Source of the DNA: Bradyrhizobium sp. ISRA464
GTDB taxonomy: Bacteria > Pseudomonadota > Alphaproteobacteria > Rhizobiales > Xanthobacteraceae
DNA: 64,000 bases
Assembly (NCBI RefSeq): GCF_029910095.1
Contig: NZ_CP094526.1
Span: forward strand, 6,572,001 to 6,636,000
Direction: 5' to 3'
Shown here: positions 30,681 through 41,095 of the stretch, one piece after another
Numbering within the stretch: the first letter of the stretch is position 1
How the letters are laid out: every line of letters starts with the position of its first letter
Notes under the pieces: generated by a model
What the model was told of the DNA's origin: nothing
Database searches by the model: none
The model's input: the letters and a program-made list of their open reading frames with translations, nothing else
Program-made: the position numbers and the translations under genes

Positions 30681-31940
30681 ATGGGCACCAAGGCGATGAC
30701 TTCACTGCCTCAGACCGGAACCGACTGGACTAAGCTCAAAGCTCGGCTGCGCGATATGAAGCAGGGCGACTACGCCTGGAAAGACGGGCGGCTTCCAGTC
30801 TATATTTATTATTACACTGAGGAGCTCCTGCGGGTCTCGCAAGAAGCCTACACGGAGTTCTTCACTGAGAACGCCTTGGGCGCCCACGCGTTTCCGAGCG
30901 TCGCCCAACTCGAGAGGGAAGTCATCGAGATGGGTATTGATCTCCTGGGCGGGGGCCCGCAAGCCGGAGGTACGTTTACCAGCGGCGGAACTGAAAGCAT
31001 TTTCCTTGCGTTCAAGACCGCCAGAGATTGGGCACGAAAGGAGAAAGGCATTGACCGTCCCAAGGTCGTGGCGGCTTTCTCCGCTCACGCCGCGGCCGAC
31101 AAGGCGGCCAGTTATTTGGGGATGGAGGTCGTACGCACCCCGTTGCGAGAGGACTTCCGCGCGGACGTCGGCTTGTTCGAAGCCGCAATCGACGAACGCA
31201 CGTGCATGATCTACGCCTCGGCGCCGGGCTATCCCCATGGGGTCATCGACCCCATCGAGGAGATTGGAGCGCTCGCCAGGAAGCGCGGGTTGTGGCTGCA
31301 CATCGATGCTTGCGTAGGCGGTTTTCTGGCGCCCTTTGCACGAGACATCGGCTATCCCATTCCACCCTTCGATCTGTCGGTCCCAGGCGTCAGCAGCTTG
31401 TCGGCCGACCTCCACAAGTATGGCTTCGCCGCCAAGCCAGCGTCCTTGCTCCTCTTCGCGGATCGCGAGTACCAGAAGTACCAGGGCTTCGAGTTCAGCA
31501 GTTGGCCACGCGGAACTTATGTGACCAAGACCTTCCAGGGAAGTCGGGCTGCCGGACCCGTCGCGTCGGCTTGGGCGGTGATGAATACCCTGGGTCGCGC
31601 CGGCTACCGCGACATCGCGCGTGTGATCATGGGCACCAGGGACCGGCTCATCGCCGGCGTCGAACATATCAAAGGTCTTCGGGTCATTCGGCCGACGGAT
31701 CTTTGTATCCTGATGTACGACTCGATCGATCCGCACGTCGACATCTATGCCGTCGCAGATCGCATGGGCAAGAAGGGATGGTTCGTCAGCAAGTCAATCA
31801 CGCCGAAGGCGATCCACGTTGCGCTTAACCCGAGCGTAGCTCCCGCTCTCAATGATTACTTGGCCAATCTCGCTGAGGCCGTCGAGCAGGTGCGCAGCAC
31901 TAAAATAGGTCGGAACGGTCGATCTCCACATTCGATCTGA
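30681..31940 (+). CDS. PLP-dependent decarboxylase/lyase (sphingosine-1-phosphate-lyase/glutamate-decarboxylase group)
   Basis: The 419-residue protein is a group II decarboxylase-type fold-I enzyme. FTSGGTESIFLAFKTARDW binds the PLP phosphate, HIDACVGGFLAPFA carries the PLP Asp region, and the Schiff-base Lys is in SADLHKYGFAAKPAS. The N-terminal YIYYYTEELLRVSQEAYTEF resembles bacterial homologues of sphingosine-1-phosphate lyase. It probably cleaves or decarboxylates an amino compound in the cytoplasm. The ATG at 30681 and another at 30696 (MTSLPQTG) are equally possible; neither has a strong ribosome-binding site. It is monocistronic. The exact reaction is not determinable. Confidence 0.85.
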   Translation: MGTKAMTSLPQTGTDWTKLKARLRDMKQGDYAWKDGRLPVYIYYYTEELLRVSQEAYTEFFTENALGAHAFPSVAQLEREVIEMGIDLLGGGPQAGGTFTSGGTESIFLAFKTARDWARKEKGIDRPKVVAAFSAHAAADKAASYLGMEVVRTPLREDFRADVGLFEAAIDERTCMIYASAPGYPHGVIDPIEEIGALARKRGLWLHIDACVGGFLAPFARDIGYPIPPFDLSVPGVSSLSADLHKYGFAAKPASLLLFADREYQKYQGFEFSSWPRGTYVTKTFQGSRAAGPVASAWAVMNTLGRAGYRDIARVIMGTRDRLIAGVEHIKGLRVIRPTDLCILMYDSIDPHVDIYAVADRMGKKGWFVSKSITPKAIHVALNPSVAPALNDYLANLAEAVEQVRSTKIGRNGRSPHSI

Positions 31941-32214
31941 GGCCAGCGAAACTAGAATCGCTGCCGAATCTGCCGAGTGAGAGGAGCGACGGATTTGGCT
32001 TCAATTTTTCGGACAATAAGCGTACGAGATGTAGAATTTGATACCTGACGCGTCTTGTTGGCGACAGCACACATCAGAGGCAGCGCCTTCGCAAGATCAT
32101 GCACGATTTCTAAGCGTAACGATAGTTCGACCTTGATAAGTCTAACGATCCACTCACGAGATCAACTTTCGGCTCCCCGCCGATCGCTTGACTTGCCCAA
32201 CTTATCAGTCGAAC
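31941..32214. other. Intergenic region after the PLP enzyme
   Basis: Nothing recognisable; short frames only. Confidence 0.35.
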
Positions 32215-32362
32215 TTCGTGCGGACGCCTCGGCGACCGCATCAACGCTGTTCTCGCCGCTGCCGGCTATAACTTCGGCCTGCTGCCGCGATGGCTCGCAG
32301 AGCTCTTGCGTGTCATCATCCGAGCCTTCTTCGAGACCGTCCCGGCTCGAAACATCGCTTGA
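32215..32362 (+). pseudogene. IS5/IS1182-type transposase tail
   Basis: The segment GDRINAVLAAAGYNFGLLPR followed by WLAELLRVIIRA and a TGA at 32360-32362 is the typical C-terminus of IS5-group transposases with the YNF motif. Everything upstream of it is gone. Confidence 0.6.
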
Positions 32363-33239
32363 GCCGGGCGCCGTGCCAGTTCTTCACGAACGGCGAATTC
32401 AACCGTCTCAGCGAGGTCGTCGTCCACACGGACCTCGCTATCCCGTTCCGGGTCTCAAGCCCTCCCAGCCAGATATGTAGAGGCGTTTTAGCCGGGGTTG
32501 GCGACCGAAACTGGTCCACGGGCACGCAAAACAAGTGAGCTGCGCCTAACTGATGCAGCCTCGCTGAGCCGCGGTCCGGCCTCGCTGGCATTGAGACACA
32601 CGACGTAAAGCTCCACTGCATAATACGCTTAGCCGATTATGTCAGCAGTTTTCTACGGGGCAGGGCTTCTACCGGAGATCCACATTGGAAGCCGGACTTG
32701 ATTGGTAACTTGCCCCCACCATAGCTCAATCCGCAGCAGTATGTTCCAATCGTCGGCGCGGACAGCTGTCATTTCCTTAAGTCCCGCTACGGTCTCAGGG
32801 TGGCCACGAGGAGTCCAAGTCGTCGGCGGAGCGAGGGATGCCGCGTCTTCATCATCCGCAAGGCCGCCTCTCCTCGACGCGAGCATCATTCAACGCAAAC
32901 TTCGCGACCACGAGCTAGCACCGTGTGAAGCCTTTCGATAGCCCAGGTTGACGCTGCCGCGGCGGCCGCGAGGCCTTGCTGCCGAGGGTTCCTTAGAGGT
33001 GTGCTTCGCAACCCAGGCATGATCTCCAACCCGGAGCGAAGATTCGATCACAATTAATACAATGAGCCCGCTCGCCAACATTAAACCCCTTGCACTAGTC
33101 GCCTCTTTGATTGCGAACGGCTGACGAACAACGCCAGCTACCGCACGCGTTGTACGGCCTCCATCGCTTGACTTGATGGCGCCGAGCGCAAGCATCTGCT
33201 CAGGCGAATCGAAAGCTTTGTCGCAGATGCGCGTGTGGC
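32363..33239. other. Stretch without a recognisable gene
   Basis: About 880 bases between the IS tail and the stop of the acyl-CoA ligase. No family was recognised in either strand. Confidence 0.4.
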
Positions 33240-34868
33240 TTATTTTGGGAAGCGCTCGCGCAGCTTGATTTTCCAAAACTTGCCGGTCGAGTTTCGCGGT
33301 ATGCTCTCGATGATCTCGTAGCGCTCGGGCAATTGCCACTTGGCGAAGCTCTTTGCCAGCAGATGGTCGTTTAACTCCTTTGGTTCGAATTGCTGGTCAG
33401 GCTTGAGCACGACACAGGCAAGCGGCCGTTCGCTCCATTTCTCGTCGGGGACCGCGATCACTGCTGCTTCGGCGACCACCGGATGCTCCATCAGCGCTTT
33501 CTCAAGGTCCGCCGAGCTGATCCACTCACCGCCGGACTTGATGAGATCCTTCGTGCGATCCGTAATGCGCACGAAGCCAAGCGGATCGATAGAGGCGACG
33601 TCACCGGTGCGCAACCAGCCATCCTCTGTGAACTTGTCCAGCGTTAGAGGCACCTCGTGATACGATCCAGTAATGAAGGGTCCGCGCACCTGGATCTCGC
33701 CGACGCTCTTGCCGTCCCACGGACGTTCGCCTTCATCATCCCACAGACGCAAGTCCACCAGCGGCACCGGCACACCGGCCAAGGTCGCGCGACGGAACGT
33801 CTCGTCTTCACCGGCATCACGCAGTTCGGCCCGGCGGTATGATCTCGTGCAAACCGGCGAGGTTTCAGTCATGCCCCATCCCTGCTCGAGCCAGACGCCA
33901 TGCTTGTGAAAAGCGCGGATGAGGGTTTCAGGCACGGTGGCGCCGCCTGTTATTCCGTGCATTGCCTTCGGCAACGTCCATCGCCCCTTGTTGGGCGCCC
34001 CTTCGGCTTGTGAGGCCTCGAATGTCTGCATCAAGGTCATCCAAATCGTCGGCACCCCGATGGCAAGGGTCGGCGGCTCGACCTGCATCAGATCGAGAAG
34101 GTCATCGGCATGCAAATGCGGTCCCGGGAACACGAGCTTCGCGCCAAGATTCACCGCGCCATAAGGGATGCCCCAGGCATTCACGTGGAACATTGGTGTG
34201 ACTGGCAGCACGACGTCCGTGCTGCGCAAGGCCCAGAACTCGGCAAGACTGGCCACCAACGTGTGCAAGACCGTCGAACGATGTGAGTATATCACGCCTT
34301 TGGAGCGTCCGGTCGTGCCGGACGTGTAGCACATCGCAACTGGATCGGTTTCTTCGTGCGGAACATACTCAAAACCGGCAGCATCGCCGCATGCCACTAA
34401 GGCCTCATAGTCTTCCATATCCGGCGCAACCTGCCCCCCAGAGAACGGGAACACAATCACGCTGTCGAAGTGATGTAGGTGTGCGAACTGCTTGTACAAT
34501 GGCAGCAGGATGTCGTCGACGATCAGAAAACGATCTCTGGCGCTCTCCGCGATCCAACCGATTTCGTCTGGCGGCAAGCGCAAGTTCAGCGTGTGCATCA
34601 CGCCGCCCGCGGCGGGGATGCCGAAGTAACACTCAAGATGGGCGTGGTGGTTCCAGCACAGTGTCGCAACGCGCTCACCCTTCTTCAGGCCAAGCTGCCG
34701 CAGCGCTGATGCAAGCGAACGCGTGCGTCGGTAAAACTCGCCGTAGCTGTGTCGACGCAGGCTTTTGTCCGGCAGTCGGGAGACGATCTCGTTTTTGGAG
34801 AAGATTTTTCCTGCACGCTCCAACAGGTGATTGAGCGAGAGCGGCACATCCATCATCGTGGCTTGCAA
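33240..34868 (-). CDS. Acyl-CoA ligase (AMP-forming, medium/long-chain type)
   Basis: The 542-residue ANL-superfamily enzyme has the P-loop [16 protein letters not shown] (about 180), the A5 motif [10 protein letters not shown] (about 335), the hinge region [21 protein letters not shown] and [17 protein letters not shown], and the C-terminal catalytic Lys in NSTGKFWK. It activates a carboxylic acid to its CoA thioester, presumably the substrate for the acyl-CoA dehydrogenase at the head of the cluster. The start is TTG at 34866-34868 with AGGAG seven bases upstream; the ATG four codons on is too far from that site. It lies about 290 bases downstream of the thiolase on the same strand. Confidence 0.93.
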   Translation of the reverse strand: MQATMMDVPLSLNHLLERAGKIFSKNEIVSRLPDKSLRRHSYGEFYRRTRSLASALRQLGLKKGERVATLCWNHHAHLECYFGIPAAGGVMHTLNLRLPPDEIGWIAESARDRFLIVDDILLPLYKQFAHLHHFDSVIVFPFSGGQVAPDMEDYEALVACGDAAGFEYVPHEETDPVAMCYTSGTTGRSKGVIYSHRSTVLHTLVASLAEFWALRSTDVVLPVTPMFHVNAWGIPYGAVNLGAKLVFPGPHLHADDLLDLMQVEPPTLAIGVPTIWMTLMQTFEASQAEGAPNKGRWTLPKAMHGITGGATVPETLIRAFHKHGVWLEQGWGMTETSPVCTRSYRRAELRDAGEDETFRRATLAGVPVPLVDLRLWDDEGERPWDGKSVGEIQVRGPFITGSYHEVPLTLDKFTEDGWLRTGDVASIDPLGFVRITDRTKDLIKSGGEWISSADLEKALMEHPVVAEAAVIAVPDEKWSERPLACVVLKPDQQFEPKELNDHLLAKSFAKWQLPERYEIIESIPRNSTGKFWKIKLRERFPK

Positions 34869-35160
34869 CTTGTGTCTCCTTGTTTCGAGGCGATGCAGTG
34901 CGGCGAAGCAGCGAACCGTCAGGTCCGCGGCACACGTCGCGGCCGGACAACGACACTGTCAAAGATGCCGGGCACGAAGCGCATTGTGACCTTCCGCCTG
35001 GATCTGGGTAACTGATGGCATGCCAGAGGTCCGGGCTTGGCCTGGATGGAGGGCCGTGCGATTCCGGCCGCCCTTTGCTTGACCAGAAACTGATAAAATC
35101 GCTGCACGCAAAGCTGCGAATGACCGCACGTCTTTGCTGCTACAATCCGTCTCGAGCACC
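34869..35160. other. Spacer between thiolase and acyl-CoA ligase
   Basis: About 290 bases with no recognised gene or clear terminator. A separate promoter for the ligase could lie here. Confidence 0.35.
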
Positions 35161-36345
35161 TTATGCCACCTCGAAAAGGCCGGCCGCTCCCATGCCGCCT
35201 CCGACGCACATCGCGACCACGACATACTTCGCGCCGCGGCGCTTGCCCTCGATCAGGGCATGCCCCACGAGTCGCGCTCCGGTCATGCCATAGGGATGGC
35301 CTATTGAGATGGCTCCGCCATTGACGTTGTAGATGGCGGGATCGATCTCGAGGTGGTCGCGGCAATAGAGGGCCTGGCAGGCAAAGGCCTCGTTGAGCTC
35401 CCACAGGCCGATGTCGCCAACCTTTAAGCCATGTAGCTTTAACAGCTTCGGAATGGCGTAGATCGGGCCGAATCCCATTTCTTCCGGAGGACAGCCGACA
35501 ACTGCGATGCCGCGATAGATCCCGAGCGGCTCGATGCCGCGCCTCTCCGCCAGCGATCGTTCCATAAGAACGCAGGCTGAAGCGCCGTCCGACAGCTGGC
35601 TGGCATTTCCGGCCGTCACAAAACCACCCTCGATCACGGGCTTCAGTCCTTGCAGGGAATCGAATGTCGTATTCGGCCGATTTCCTTCGTCGGCCGCGAT
35701 GGTTACATCTTCGTAGCTTGTCTGACCTGTTGTTTTGTCGACCACCGCCATCGTGGTCGTGAGAGGAACGATTTCCGCGTCCAATCGCCCGGACTTTTGG
35801 GCTGCCGCCGTCCGTCGCTGAGATTCCAGGGCATATTGATCCTGGATCTCGCGGCTGATGCCGTACTTCTTTGAGATAAATTCGGCAGTCTGTAACATCG
35901 GCATGTAAGCGTGAGGTACCCGGGCCGTCACGGCATCGTCGTGCGTACGGCCCGTCCATTGGTAGTACTCATTCTGAACAGCGGAGATGTTCTCGAGGCC
36001 ACCAGCTACCGTCACATTCATGCCGTCAAGCATGATCTGCTTGGCGGCCGTCGCGATCGCCATCAAGCCTGAAGAGCATTGCCGATCGATGGTCTGAGCC
36101 GAAACTTGCACCGGGAGCCCGGCGGCAAAGACCCCGAGGCGAGCGACATTCATGCTCGAGGTGCCCGCAGCAAGACAACATCCGATCACAGCGTCCTCGA
36201 CCTCCGCGCCATCGATTTTCGCACGCTGGACCGCGTGATGGATGGCATGACCAAGAAGCGTTGGCGACTTGATGTTATTGAAAGCGCCCTTGAATGCACG
36301 TCCGATCGGTGTGCGGGCTGTGGAAACAATGACTGCTTCGCGCAT
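35161..36345 (-). CDS. Thiolase (acetyl-CoA acetyltransferase family)
   Basis: The 394-residue protein has the acylated Cys in [12 protein letters not shown] (Cys90), the NEAFACQ motif, the [16 protein letters not shown] active-site His loop and the C-terminal [11 protein letters not shown]ys. It cleaves a 3-ketoacyl-CoA or condenses acyl-CoAs. The ATG at 36343-36345 is fixed by GAAGGGAC upstream and the family N-terminus [15 protein letters not shown] longer open frame upstream is antisense-like and overlaps the MaoC genes. It is the fifth gene of the acyl-CoA operon. Confidence 0.95.
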   Translation of the reverse strand: MREAVIVSTARTPIGRAFKGAFNNIKSPTLLGHAIHHAVQRAKIDGAEVEDAVIGCCLAAGTSSMNVARLGVFAAGLPVQVSAQTIDRQCSSGLMAIATAAKQIMLDGMNVTVAGGLENISAVQNEYYQWTGRTHDDAVTARVPHAYMPMLQTAEFISKKYGISREIQDQYALESQRRTAAAQKSGRLDAEIVPLTTTMAVVDKTTGQTSYEDVTIAADEGNRPNTTFDSLQGLKPVIEGGFVTAGNASQLSDGASACVLMERSLAERRGIEPLGIYRGIAVVGCPPEEMGFGPIYAIPKLLKLHGLKVGDIGLWELNEAFACQALYCRDHLEIDPAIYNVNGGAISIGHPYGMTGARLVGHALIEGKRRGAKYVVVAMCVGGGMGAAGLFEVA

Positions 36346-36371
36346 GATGTCCCTTCGGTCGTCCTTTGCAT

Positions 36372-36809
36372 CTAGATCGATACCGCAGATGCCGGCGCGG
36401 GGAGCCGCACGTCCGTCTCCGCTTCGGATACGAGACGACGACTGCTGGTCAGACGCTGCGCCACCGTGACGACAGAGGCGCGGATTTGCGTCACCTCCCC
36501 TTCCATCCGAAGCGTTTCTCCGGCGAAGGCCATCGACTTCATCTTGAATGACAGCCGCGTGACGAACGCCTGCGGTCCGGCCCAATCCACGACGGCACGC
36601 GCGAACAATGCGCCGAATACCTGCCCGTCGATGACCACGTTCGGCAGTTTCATGGCAGCCCATGCAAAATCGATATCGTAATGCATGCGGTGCCAATCCC
36701 AGGTGGCAGCGCCGTACGCCATGAGATCGACCGCGGTGAAAGTCTTCTCCAGCACCGGCAGCGACTCCCCCGCCTGGACCATCGCGGCGCTCCTGGTCGG
36801 CTTGATCAT
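36372..36809 (-). CDS. MaoC-like hot-dog dehydratase, catalytic-type subunit
   Basis: The 145-residue single hot-dog-fold protein has a hydratase-2-like motif, [11 protein letters not shown] (about residues 40-50), with the Asp and His expected for enoyl-CoA hydration. It overlaps the end of the upstream MaoC-like gene in an ATGA (36806-36809), which fixes the start and suggests a 1:1 complex. Together the two subunits probably form a heteromeric (R)-specific enoyl-CoA hydratase or mesaconyl/methylmalyl-type dehydratase in the pathway of this operon. Confidence 0.85.
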   Translation of the reverse strand: MIKPTRSAAMVQAGESLPVLEKTFTAVDLMAYGAATWDWHRMHYDIDFAWAAMKLPNVVIDGQVFGALFARAVVDWAGPQAFVTRLSFKMKSMAFAGETLRMEGEVTQIRASVVTVAQRLTSSRRLVSEAETDVRLPAPASAVSI

Positions 36810-37303
36810 GGGTTTCCCATCGGCTGGTAGACGACCGTCTCGCGGTTGATGGCGATCACCTCGCCGGCTGCATCCTTGTAGCGGGCGAGCGAACTGACGA
36901 AGAGCTGCGTGCCGCCGCGCGAAGAAGAGCGCTCCACGATGTCTTCCAGCGTCCAGGTGACGGAGATGCGGTCGTCCGGCAGGACCGTTCGCATGAACTG
37001 ATACTCGTTGCCGGCGCGGATCATGCGGCAGTCGGTGATGGGCAGATGCCACTCGTGGCCAATATAGCCGTTCGCCTCCGGCTTGCGATGGGCGTATTGG
37101 CAGGTTTCGCAGACCAGCGTCGGCGGCGCGATCACAGATGGATAGCCAGCCGCCTGCGCGTAAGCTTCGTCGAGGTAGAGCGGATTCTCGTCACCCAGGG
37201 CCAGTGCAAAATAGCGGATCGAGGCACGGCCGAGCTCCTCCCGCGCCGGGTAGTTGACTTCCCGGCCGATCGAGGCCTTGAGCTCGTCAGTCAACAGCGC
37301 CAT
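36806..37303 (-). CDS. MaoC-like N-terminal hot-dog subunit (FAS1-like dehydratase domain)
   Basis: The 165-residue protein matches the N-terminal MaoC dehydratase domain: [29 protein letters not shown] and [18 protein letters not shown]. In the hydratase position the motif reads GDENPLYLD, with Tyr in place of the catalytic His. It is therefore likely the non-catalytic, substrate-binding half of a heterodimer with the next gene. It lies three bases after the RidA-type gene stop and overlaps its partner, so all are co-transcribed. Confidence 0.85.
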   Translation of the reverse strand: MALLTDELKASIGREVNYPAREELGRASIRYFALALGDENPLYLDEAYAQAAGYPSVIAPPTLVCETCQYAHRKPEANGYIGHEWHLPITDCRMIRAGNEYQFMRTVLPDDRISVTWTLEDIVERSSSRGGTQLFVSSLARYKDAAGEVIAINRETVVYQPMGNP

Positions 37304-37306
37304 GGG

Positions 37307-38437
37307 TCAGTCCAAAACAGCAAGGGCATCGACATCGATCCGCATGCCGGGTTGCAACAGTGCTTCGCTGATGAGGCCGGTGGAGGCCGGGCGCGGTTCC
37401 TGGAGCATCTTCGAGCGTAGCCCAGAGACTTCGCGATAATGCTCGAGCGAAGCGGGCGTCACGTACTCGATGGTCTTGACCAGGTGACGTGGCTCGCCTC
37501 CGGCCAACCGGACCAGCTGGAGCACGTTGTTATAGACGTATTCGGCCTGCGCGACGACGTCCCCCTTGTGCAAGACCCGACCAGTCGTCGGGTCGAGGGC
37601 GCCTTGGCCCGACATGTAGAGCAGCTTTCCGGCCCGCACCGCCGGGCTGCAAGCCAAGCCGTCGTAGCGCTTCCAGCCGGGGTTCACCGCCACTGGCGTT
37701 TCGTGCGTGGCGATGAAGTCGCACTGGACAACTGCCTGTGGATGAAGCAGCCGCGGCATGACGATGTCCACTGCGGCTGGAAAGACAGGACCGAGCCGCT
37801 CGTGCCGTACTCGTAGCGCGTTCTCGTAATCAGGCAGCGCACGCGGCGTGATGTATGTGGCGGTCTTCACGACGCGATCGAGACCGATGCCCAGCGCGGA
37901 CAGCATGCGCGCGGCGCGGTCGTACACGACCTTGGTCTGGACTACGAGGTCGCCGGCGCCCAGGATATTCCCCTGGTCGTCCACAGGCTGAACCGACGGC
38001 AGGAAGACGGAGCTGGGGCCAACACCAGGTGCGGCCGCTGCGCTCACCTCGATCTCAATGAAGGCGTCTGATCTGAGCAGGCTTTTCACCGGGACCGTGT
38101 TGACCACGGGCTGATATCCGCCGAACAATTCCGCCCGCACCGCCGCAGCTTCCGCATAGCGCTCGATGCCCTCGGGGCGCACGTATTCAACTATTCTGGA
38201 CACATCGCCGTATCCGAGGCCGCCGCCCTCCAGAATGGCCGCGACCTTGGCATAGACGGTACGCGCCTGCTCGGTCATTCCGCCGCGCACGACCATGCGC
38301 ATTGTTGCGGCCTCGTACTCGGAGGCTGTGTGGCCTGACAGATAAGTGCCCGCGGATGTTTTGAGCCCGAGGGAGAAGGAATAGCGTTTGTGGTCATACC
38401 AGGGGAAGTGGCCTGGATTTATGGGCGTAATGGTCAT
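37307..38437 (-). CDS. Tandem double-domain RidA/YjgF/UK114-family protein
   Basis: The 376-residue protein contains two or three consecutive RidA-like modules, about residues 10-130, 135-245 and 250-375. Repeated landmarks are VYDRAARMLSALGIGLDRVVK with TATYITPRALPDYENA, and YVYNNVLQLVRLAGGEPRHLV with TIEYVTPASLEHYREVS. Single RidA proteins are about 130 residues and hydrolyse reactive enamines/imines; fused versions are uncommon and uncharacterised. The ATG at 38435-38437 (MTITPINPGHFPWYD) lies 40 bases after the acyl-CoA dehydrogenase stop. A longer frame upstream is antisense-like. In an acyl-CoA operon it may deaminate or hydrolyse a pathway intermediate. Confidence 0.8.
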   Translation of the reverse strand: MTITPINPGHFPWYDHKRYSFSLGLKTSAGTYLSGHTASEYEAATMRMVVRGGMTEQARTVYAKVAAILEGGGLGYGDVSRIVEYVRPEGIERYAEAAAVRAELFGGYQPVVNTVPVKSLLRSDAFIEIEVSAAAAPGVGPSSVFLPSVQPVDDQGNILGAGDLVVQTKVVYDRAARMLSALGIGLDRVVKTATYITPRALPDYENALRVRHERLGPVFPAAVDIVMPRLLHPQAVVQCDFIATHETPVAVNPGWKRYDGLACSPAVRAGKLLYMSGQGALDPTTGRVLHKGDVVAQAEYVYNNVLQLVRLAGGEPRHLVKTIEYVTPASLEHYREVSGLRSKMLQEPRPASTGLISEALLQPGMRIDVDALAVLD

Positions 38438-38477
38438 CGGATCGTCCAACTCGTCTTTGCTGTCGTCGGAGGCGCCC

Positions 38478-39635
38478 TCAGTAGCTTCGAGGGAGCCCCA
38501 GGCGCTCCCCGATAAAGTTGCGCACCATCTCGTTGGAGATCGGGCTGAACGGCCCGAGACGCGCGTCGCGGAACAGCCGCTCCAACGGCGACTCCTCGAC
38601 CATCCCGAAGCCGCCGAGCACGCGCATGCAGCGGTCGGTGGCGCGCACCGCGACCTCGCTGGCCGCAAGCTTGGCCATCGCAGCCTCCGTCGCGCAGTCG
38701 TGACCGTTGCTTTGCAGCCAGGCGGCCTTCGCGGTGAGCAAACGGATCTGCTCGAGCTCGGCGGCAGTGTCAGCCAGCGGATGCTGCACGGCCTGATAGG
38801 CACCGATCGGCCGGCCGAATGCCGTGCGGTCCTTTGCGTACTGCAACGCCAAGTCCAGCGCGGCGGCGGTGATGCCAACATACATCGCCGCGCATAGGAT
38901 GCGCTCCTCGTCCAGGGAACGCAGCAGCGTATGCCATCCACGCCCCAATTCTCCGACCACTGCGTCGGCCGGCGCACGGGCGTCGTCCAGGAACACTTCG
39001 CAGGTACAGGCGGCGCGTTGGCCCATCAGCTCGAGGCGGCGCACCTGCACGCCGTCTTGATGCCGGGGCGTCAGCACCAAGGATAATCCGCGCGAACGCT
39101 TGGCGCCCTCGGCGGGTTCGGTGCGGCACAACACCAGGATTGCGTCGGCATCATCTGCAAGCGACGTGTAGAGCTTCTGCCCGCGCACCACCCACTCCTC
39201 GCCCACAAGCGTCGCCCGTGTTTTCAGGCCGAGGACGTCCGTCCCCCCACCCGGCTCGGTCATCCCGAAGCTCATCAAAAATTCGCCGGCGGCGAGTTTG
39301 GGTAGGAGTTCCGACTGCTGCTTCTTCGTGCCGGATTCACGCAACACCCGTGCAGTCATCGAAATGAGCAACCAGTCGGTGGCAAGCGAGGGGAAGCGCC
39401 GCGCGATCTCCTCACAGAGGATCGCACCCGTCATCACATCGGCGCCACTGCCGCCATACTCGGCGGGCACCGACAGTCCGGGCCAGCCAAGCTGGGCGAG
39501 GCGCTTCCAGAGATCACGCGGTATGCGCCGCGCGCGATCCATCGCGCGAATCTTCGGCTCTTGAAGCTCACGGTCAAAGAAATCGCGCACGCTGTCGCGC
39601 AGAACCTCGTGCTCGCTGATGCGCTCGAAGTTCAT
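38478..39635 (-). CDS. Acyl-CoA dehydrogenase
   Basis: The 385-residue protein carries the N-terminal helical domain, the FAD-contacting FGMTEPGGGTDVLGLKTRA segment (about 125-145), GQKLYTSLADDADAI, the ERILCAAMYVGITAAALDLA helix, RTAFGRPIGAYQAVQHPLAD and RVLGGFGMVEESPLERLFRD. It introduces the alpha-beta double bond in an acyl-CoA thioester. The ATG at 39633-39635 has GAGG upstream and the family N-terminus; about 75 open codons before it overlap the promoter region. It is the first gene of the operon and is divergent from the IclR regulator. Confidence 0.93.
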   Translation of the reverse strand: MNFERISEHEVLRDSVRDFFDRELQEPKIRAMDRARRIPRDLWKRLAQLGWPGLSVPAEYGGSGADVMTGAILCEEIARRFPSLATDWLLISMTARVLRESGTKKQQSELLPKLAAGEFLMSFGMTEPGGGTDVLGLKTRATLVGEEWVVRGQKLYTSLADDADAILVLCRTEPAEGAKRSRGLSLVLTPRHQDGVQVRRLELMGQRAACTCEVFLDDARAPADAVVGELGRGWHTLLRSLDEERILCAAMYVGITAAALDLALQYAKDRTAFGRPIGAYQAVQHPLADTAAELEQIRLLTAKAAWLQSNGHDCATEAAMAKLAASEVAVRATDRCMRVLGGFGMVEESPLERLFRDARLGPFSPISNEMVRNFIGERLGLPRSY

Positions 39636-39709
39636 TGCCGACCTCGATGAAGAAATTCCTCTTTCGTCACCGCCATTACGCTTCCCTTCATCACGCCGGA
39701 GAAAAGCTC

Positions 39710-39738
39710 TTGACGAGCGTTCCGTTTTTCGGTACGTT
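39710..39738 (+). promoter_or_regulatory. Candidate promoter of the iclR-type gene in the shared divergent region
   Basis: TTGACG (39710-39715) and TACGTT (39733-39738) are separated by 17 bases, a plausible -35/-10 pair for the IclR gene. The surrounding AT-rich, CGG/CCG-containing sequence (39718-39752) may hold the IclR operator controlling both directions. Confidence 0.35.
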
Positions 39739-39817
39739 ATTCCGATATTCAATACGATGACTCGTCCTCCCATCAAAGTCAAGGGAGGCGGGTTAATTTG
39801 CTTGAGAGAGGTGGAAA

Positions 39818-40627
39818 ATGGACTCGCAAGGAGCAGCCGCGGAAGATCCGGCAGGCCCACTTGAGCGCTACATGCAAATTCTTGAGGTGCTCGCAGCCTT
39901 TCCTGGTGCTCTCACCTTGGGCGATGTCGCCGCCCTGCTCGAACTACCGAAGACTACGGCGCATCGCTTGCTGAGAGGCTTGGCCCGCTCCGGGCTTGCC
40001 AAGGGCGGAGGAAATCGCCCTTACGAACTTGGTGAGCGCCTGATGAGGCTGCTTCACGCTTCCGCCGATGACGGTTGGCTGACGTCACTTGTACGTCCTC
40101 ATCTTCGCGCATTGACCGATAGCACCGGAGAGACGTGCTATATCACACGTTTGATGGGTGCGCGCGTTGTCGTCGTTGCATCTCTTTCACCTGACGCGAG
40201 ATGGCGTGGTTACGTCCAGCCTGACGTCGAGATGCCGATCAACGCCGCGGCATCGGCGAAGGCAATTATGGCGTATCAGTCGAAGGCTGTGATCGAAGAA
40301 GCCCTCTCACACGAATTGCCGACGTTGACGGCCAATACACAAAACGATCGCGTGTGGATCGAACAGCAACTTGCCGAGACACGACACCGAGGTTACGCGA
40401 CCTGCATTGGAGAGATAGATGAAGGCCTTGCCGCGATCGCCGTACCGATAAAGCTTTCGAACGGAATGGTATTGCACTCTGTAGCCATGACAGGTCCCCT
40501 GCAACGCATCATGAACGACCAATTGGCTGACAGGCTGAGAGCTTTGCGCGGTGCGGCCGATGCGCTAGCGGCGTCGCTCTCCATCGGAGAGCGATTGAAG
40601 CGGACTCGAGAAATCAGCCGCCCTTGA
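39818..40627 (+). CDS. IclR-family transcriptional regulator
   Basis: The 269-residue protein has an N-terminal winged helix (about 16-75: MQILEVLAAFPGALTLGDVA, LELPKTTAHRLLRGLA) and a C-terminal IclR effector domain (about 90-255: GETCYITRLMGARVVVVAS, INAAASAKAIMAY, RGYATCIGEIDEGLAAIAVP). GAGAGAGG lies upstream of the ATG. Divergent transcription from the acyl-CoA dehydrogenase operon makes it the likely local regulator, responding to a pathway intermediate. Confidence 0.92.
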   Translation: MDSQGAAAEDPAGPLERYMQILEVLAAFPGALTLGDVAALLELPKTTAHRLLRGLARSGLAKGGGNRPYELGERLMRLLHASADDGWLTSLVRPHLRALTDSTGETCYITRLMGARVVVVASLSPDARWRGYVQPDVEMPINAAASAKAIMAYQSKAVIEEALSHELPTLTANTQNDRVWIEQQLAETRHRGYATCIGEIDEGLAAIAVPIKLSNGMVLHSVAMTGPLQRIMNDQLADRLRALRGAADALAASLSIGERLKRTREISRP

Positions 40628-41056
40628 AAAAGCCCAACTTGGTTTCACATCGCCCTGGTCGATAGCAGTGCGATCAGCACGGCCGATCGGGCCGCTTTAG
40701 CTTGGGCGGCCGTGCTGTTCGTCGCGAAATCCGTCCGCCGACCCCCACGCTCAGAAGCTGCGGCGCGCGCGTTGACCAGGGGTCACGTCACGAAACTGGC
40801 CGCAACAACCGTTGTCGCGCTACTCATTGATTTGTTGCCGGATCGAACGATCGGATACAATGAAGACTGGGCAGCGCCGCATAATCGGCGACGACTTTTT
40901 TTCTCTCGTCAGCGACGGGACAACTTCGCCGGCCCGCGGCCGGGCTCCAAGATCAGCCTTGACTCGAGCCTTGGAAAGGCCGTGTGCAGCCCTGGTTTCT
41001 TAGCCCCCTTAACAAACCATCGAGGTGGTTCGATAAATTAGAACGACGAAATATTA
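40628..41056. other. Intergenic region between iclR-type gene and hipA
   Basis: No gene is recognised. It contains a long inverted repeat just after the IclR stop (listed separately). Confidence 0.45.
40676..40716. terminator. Inverted repeat after the IclR gene, possible terminator
   Basis: AGCACGGCCG (40676-40685) and CGGCCGTGCT (40707-40716) form a perfect 10-bp stem with a 21-base loop, 49 bases after the IclR stop. There is no clear T-run, so rho-independent termination is uncertain. Confidence 0.4.
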
Positions 41057-41074
41057 AACCCATTATGAGGGGTT
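41057..41074. promoter_or_regulatory. Upstream operator-like inverted repeat of hipA-hipB
   Basis: AACCC and GGGTT flank ATTATGAG. The left half (AAACCCATTA) is shared with the second site at 41096-41121. The spacing of about 40 bases between site centres would suit two antitoxin dimers. Confidence 0.5.
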
Positions 41075-41095
41075 GAATAGTCGTCAGCTTGGATG

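Noticed and set aside
30702..31736. 344-codon minus-strand frame antisense to the PLP enzyme
   Set aside because: The plus strand carries a complete PLP-dependent enzyme with all motifs; the antisense frame is a GC-skew shadow.
34919..35959. Long minus-strand frame of 346 codons overlapping the thiolase
   Set aside because: It is an alternative frame of the thiolase gene, very rich in Arg and without recognisable motifs.
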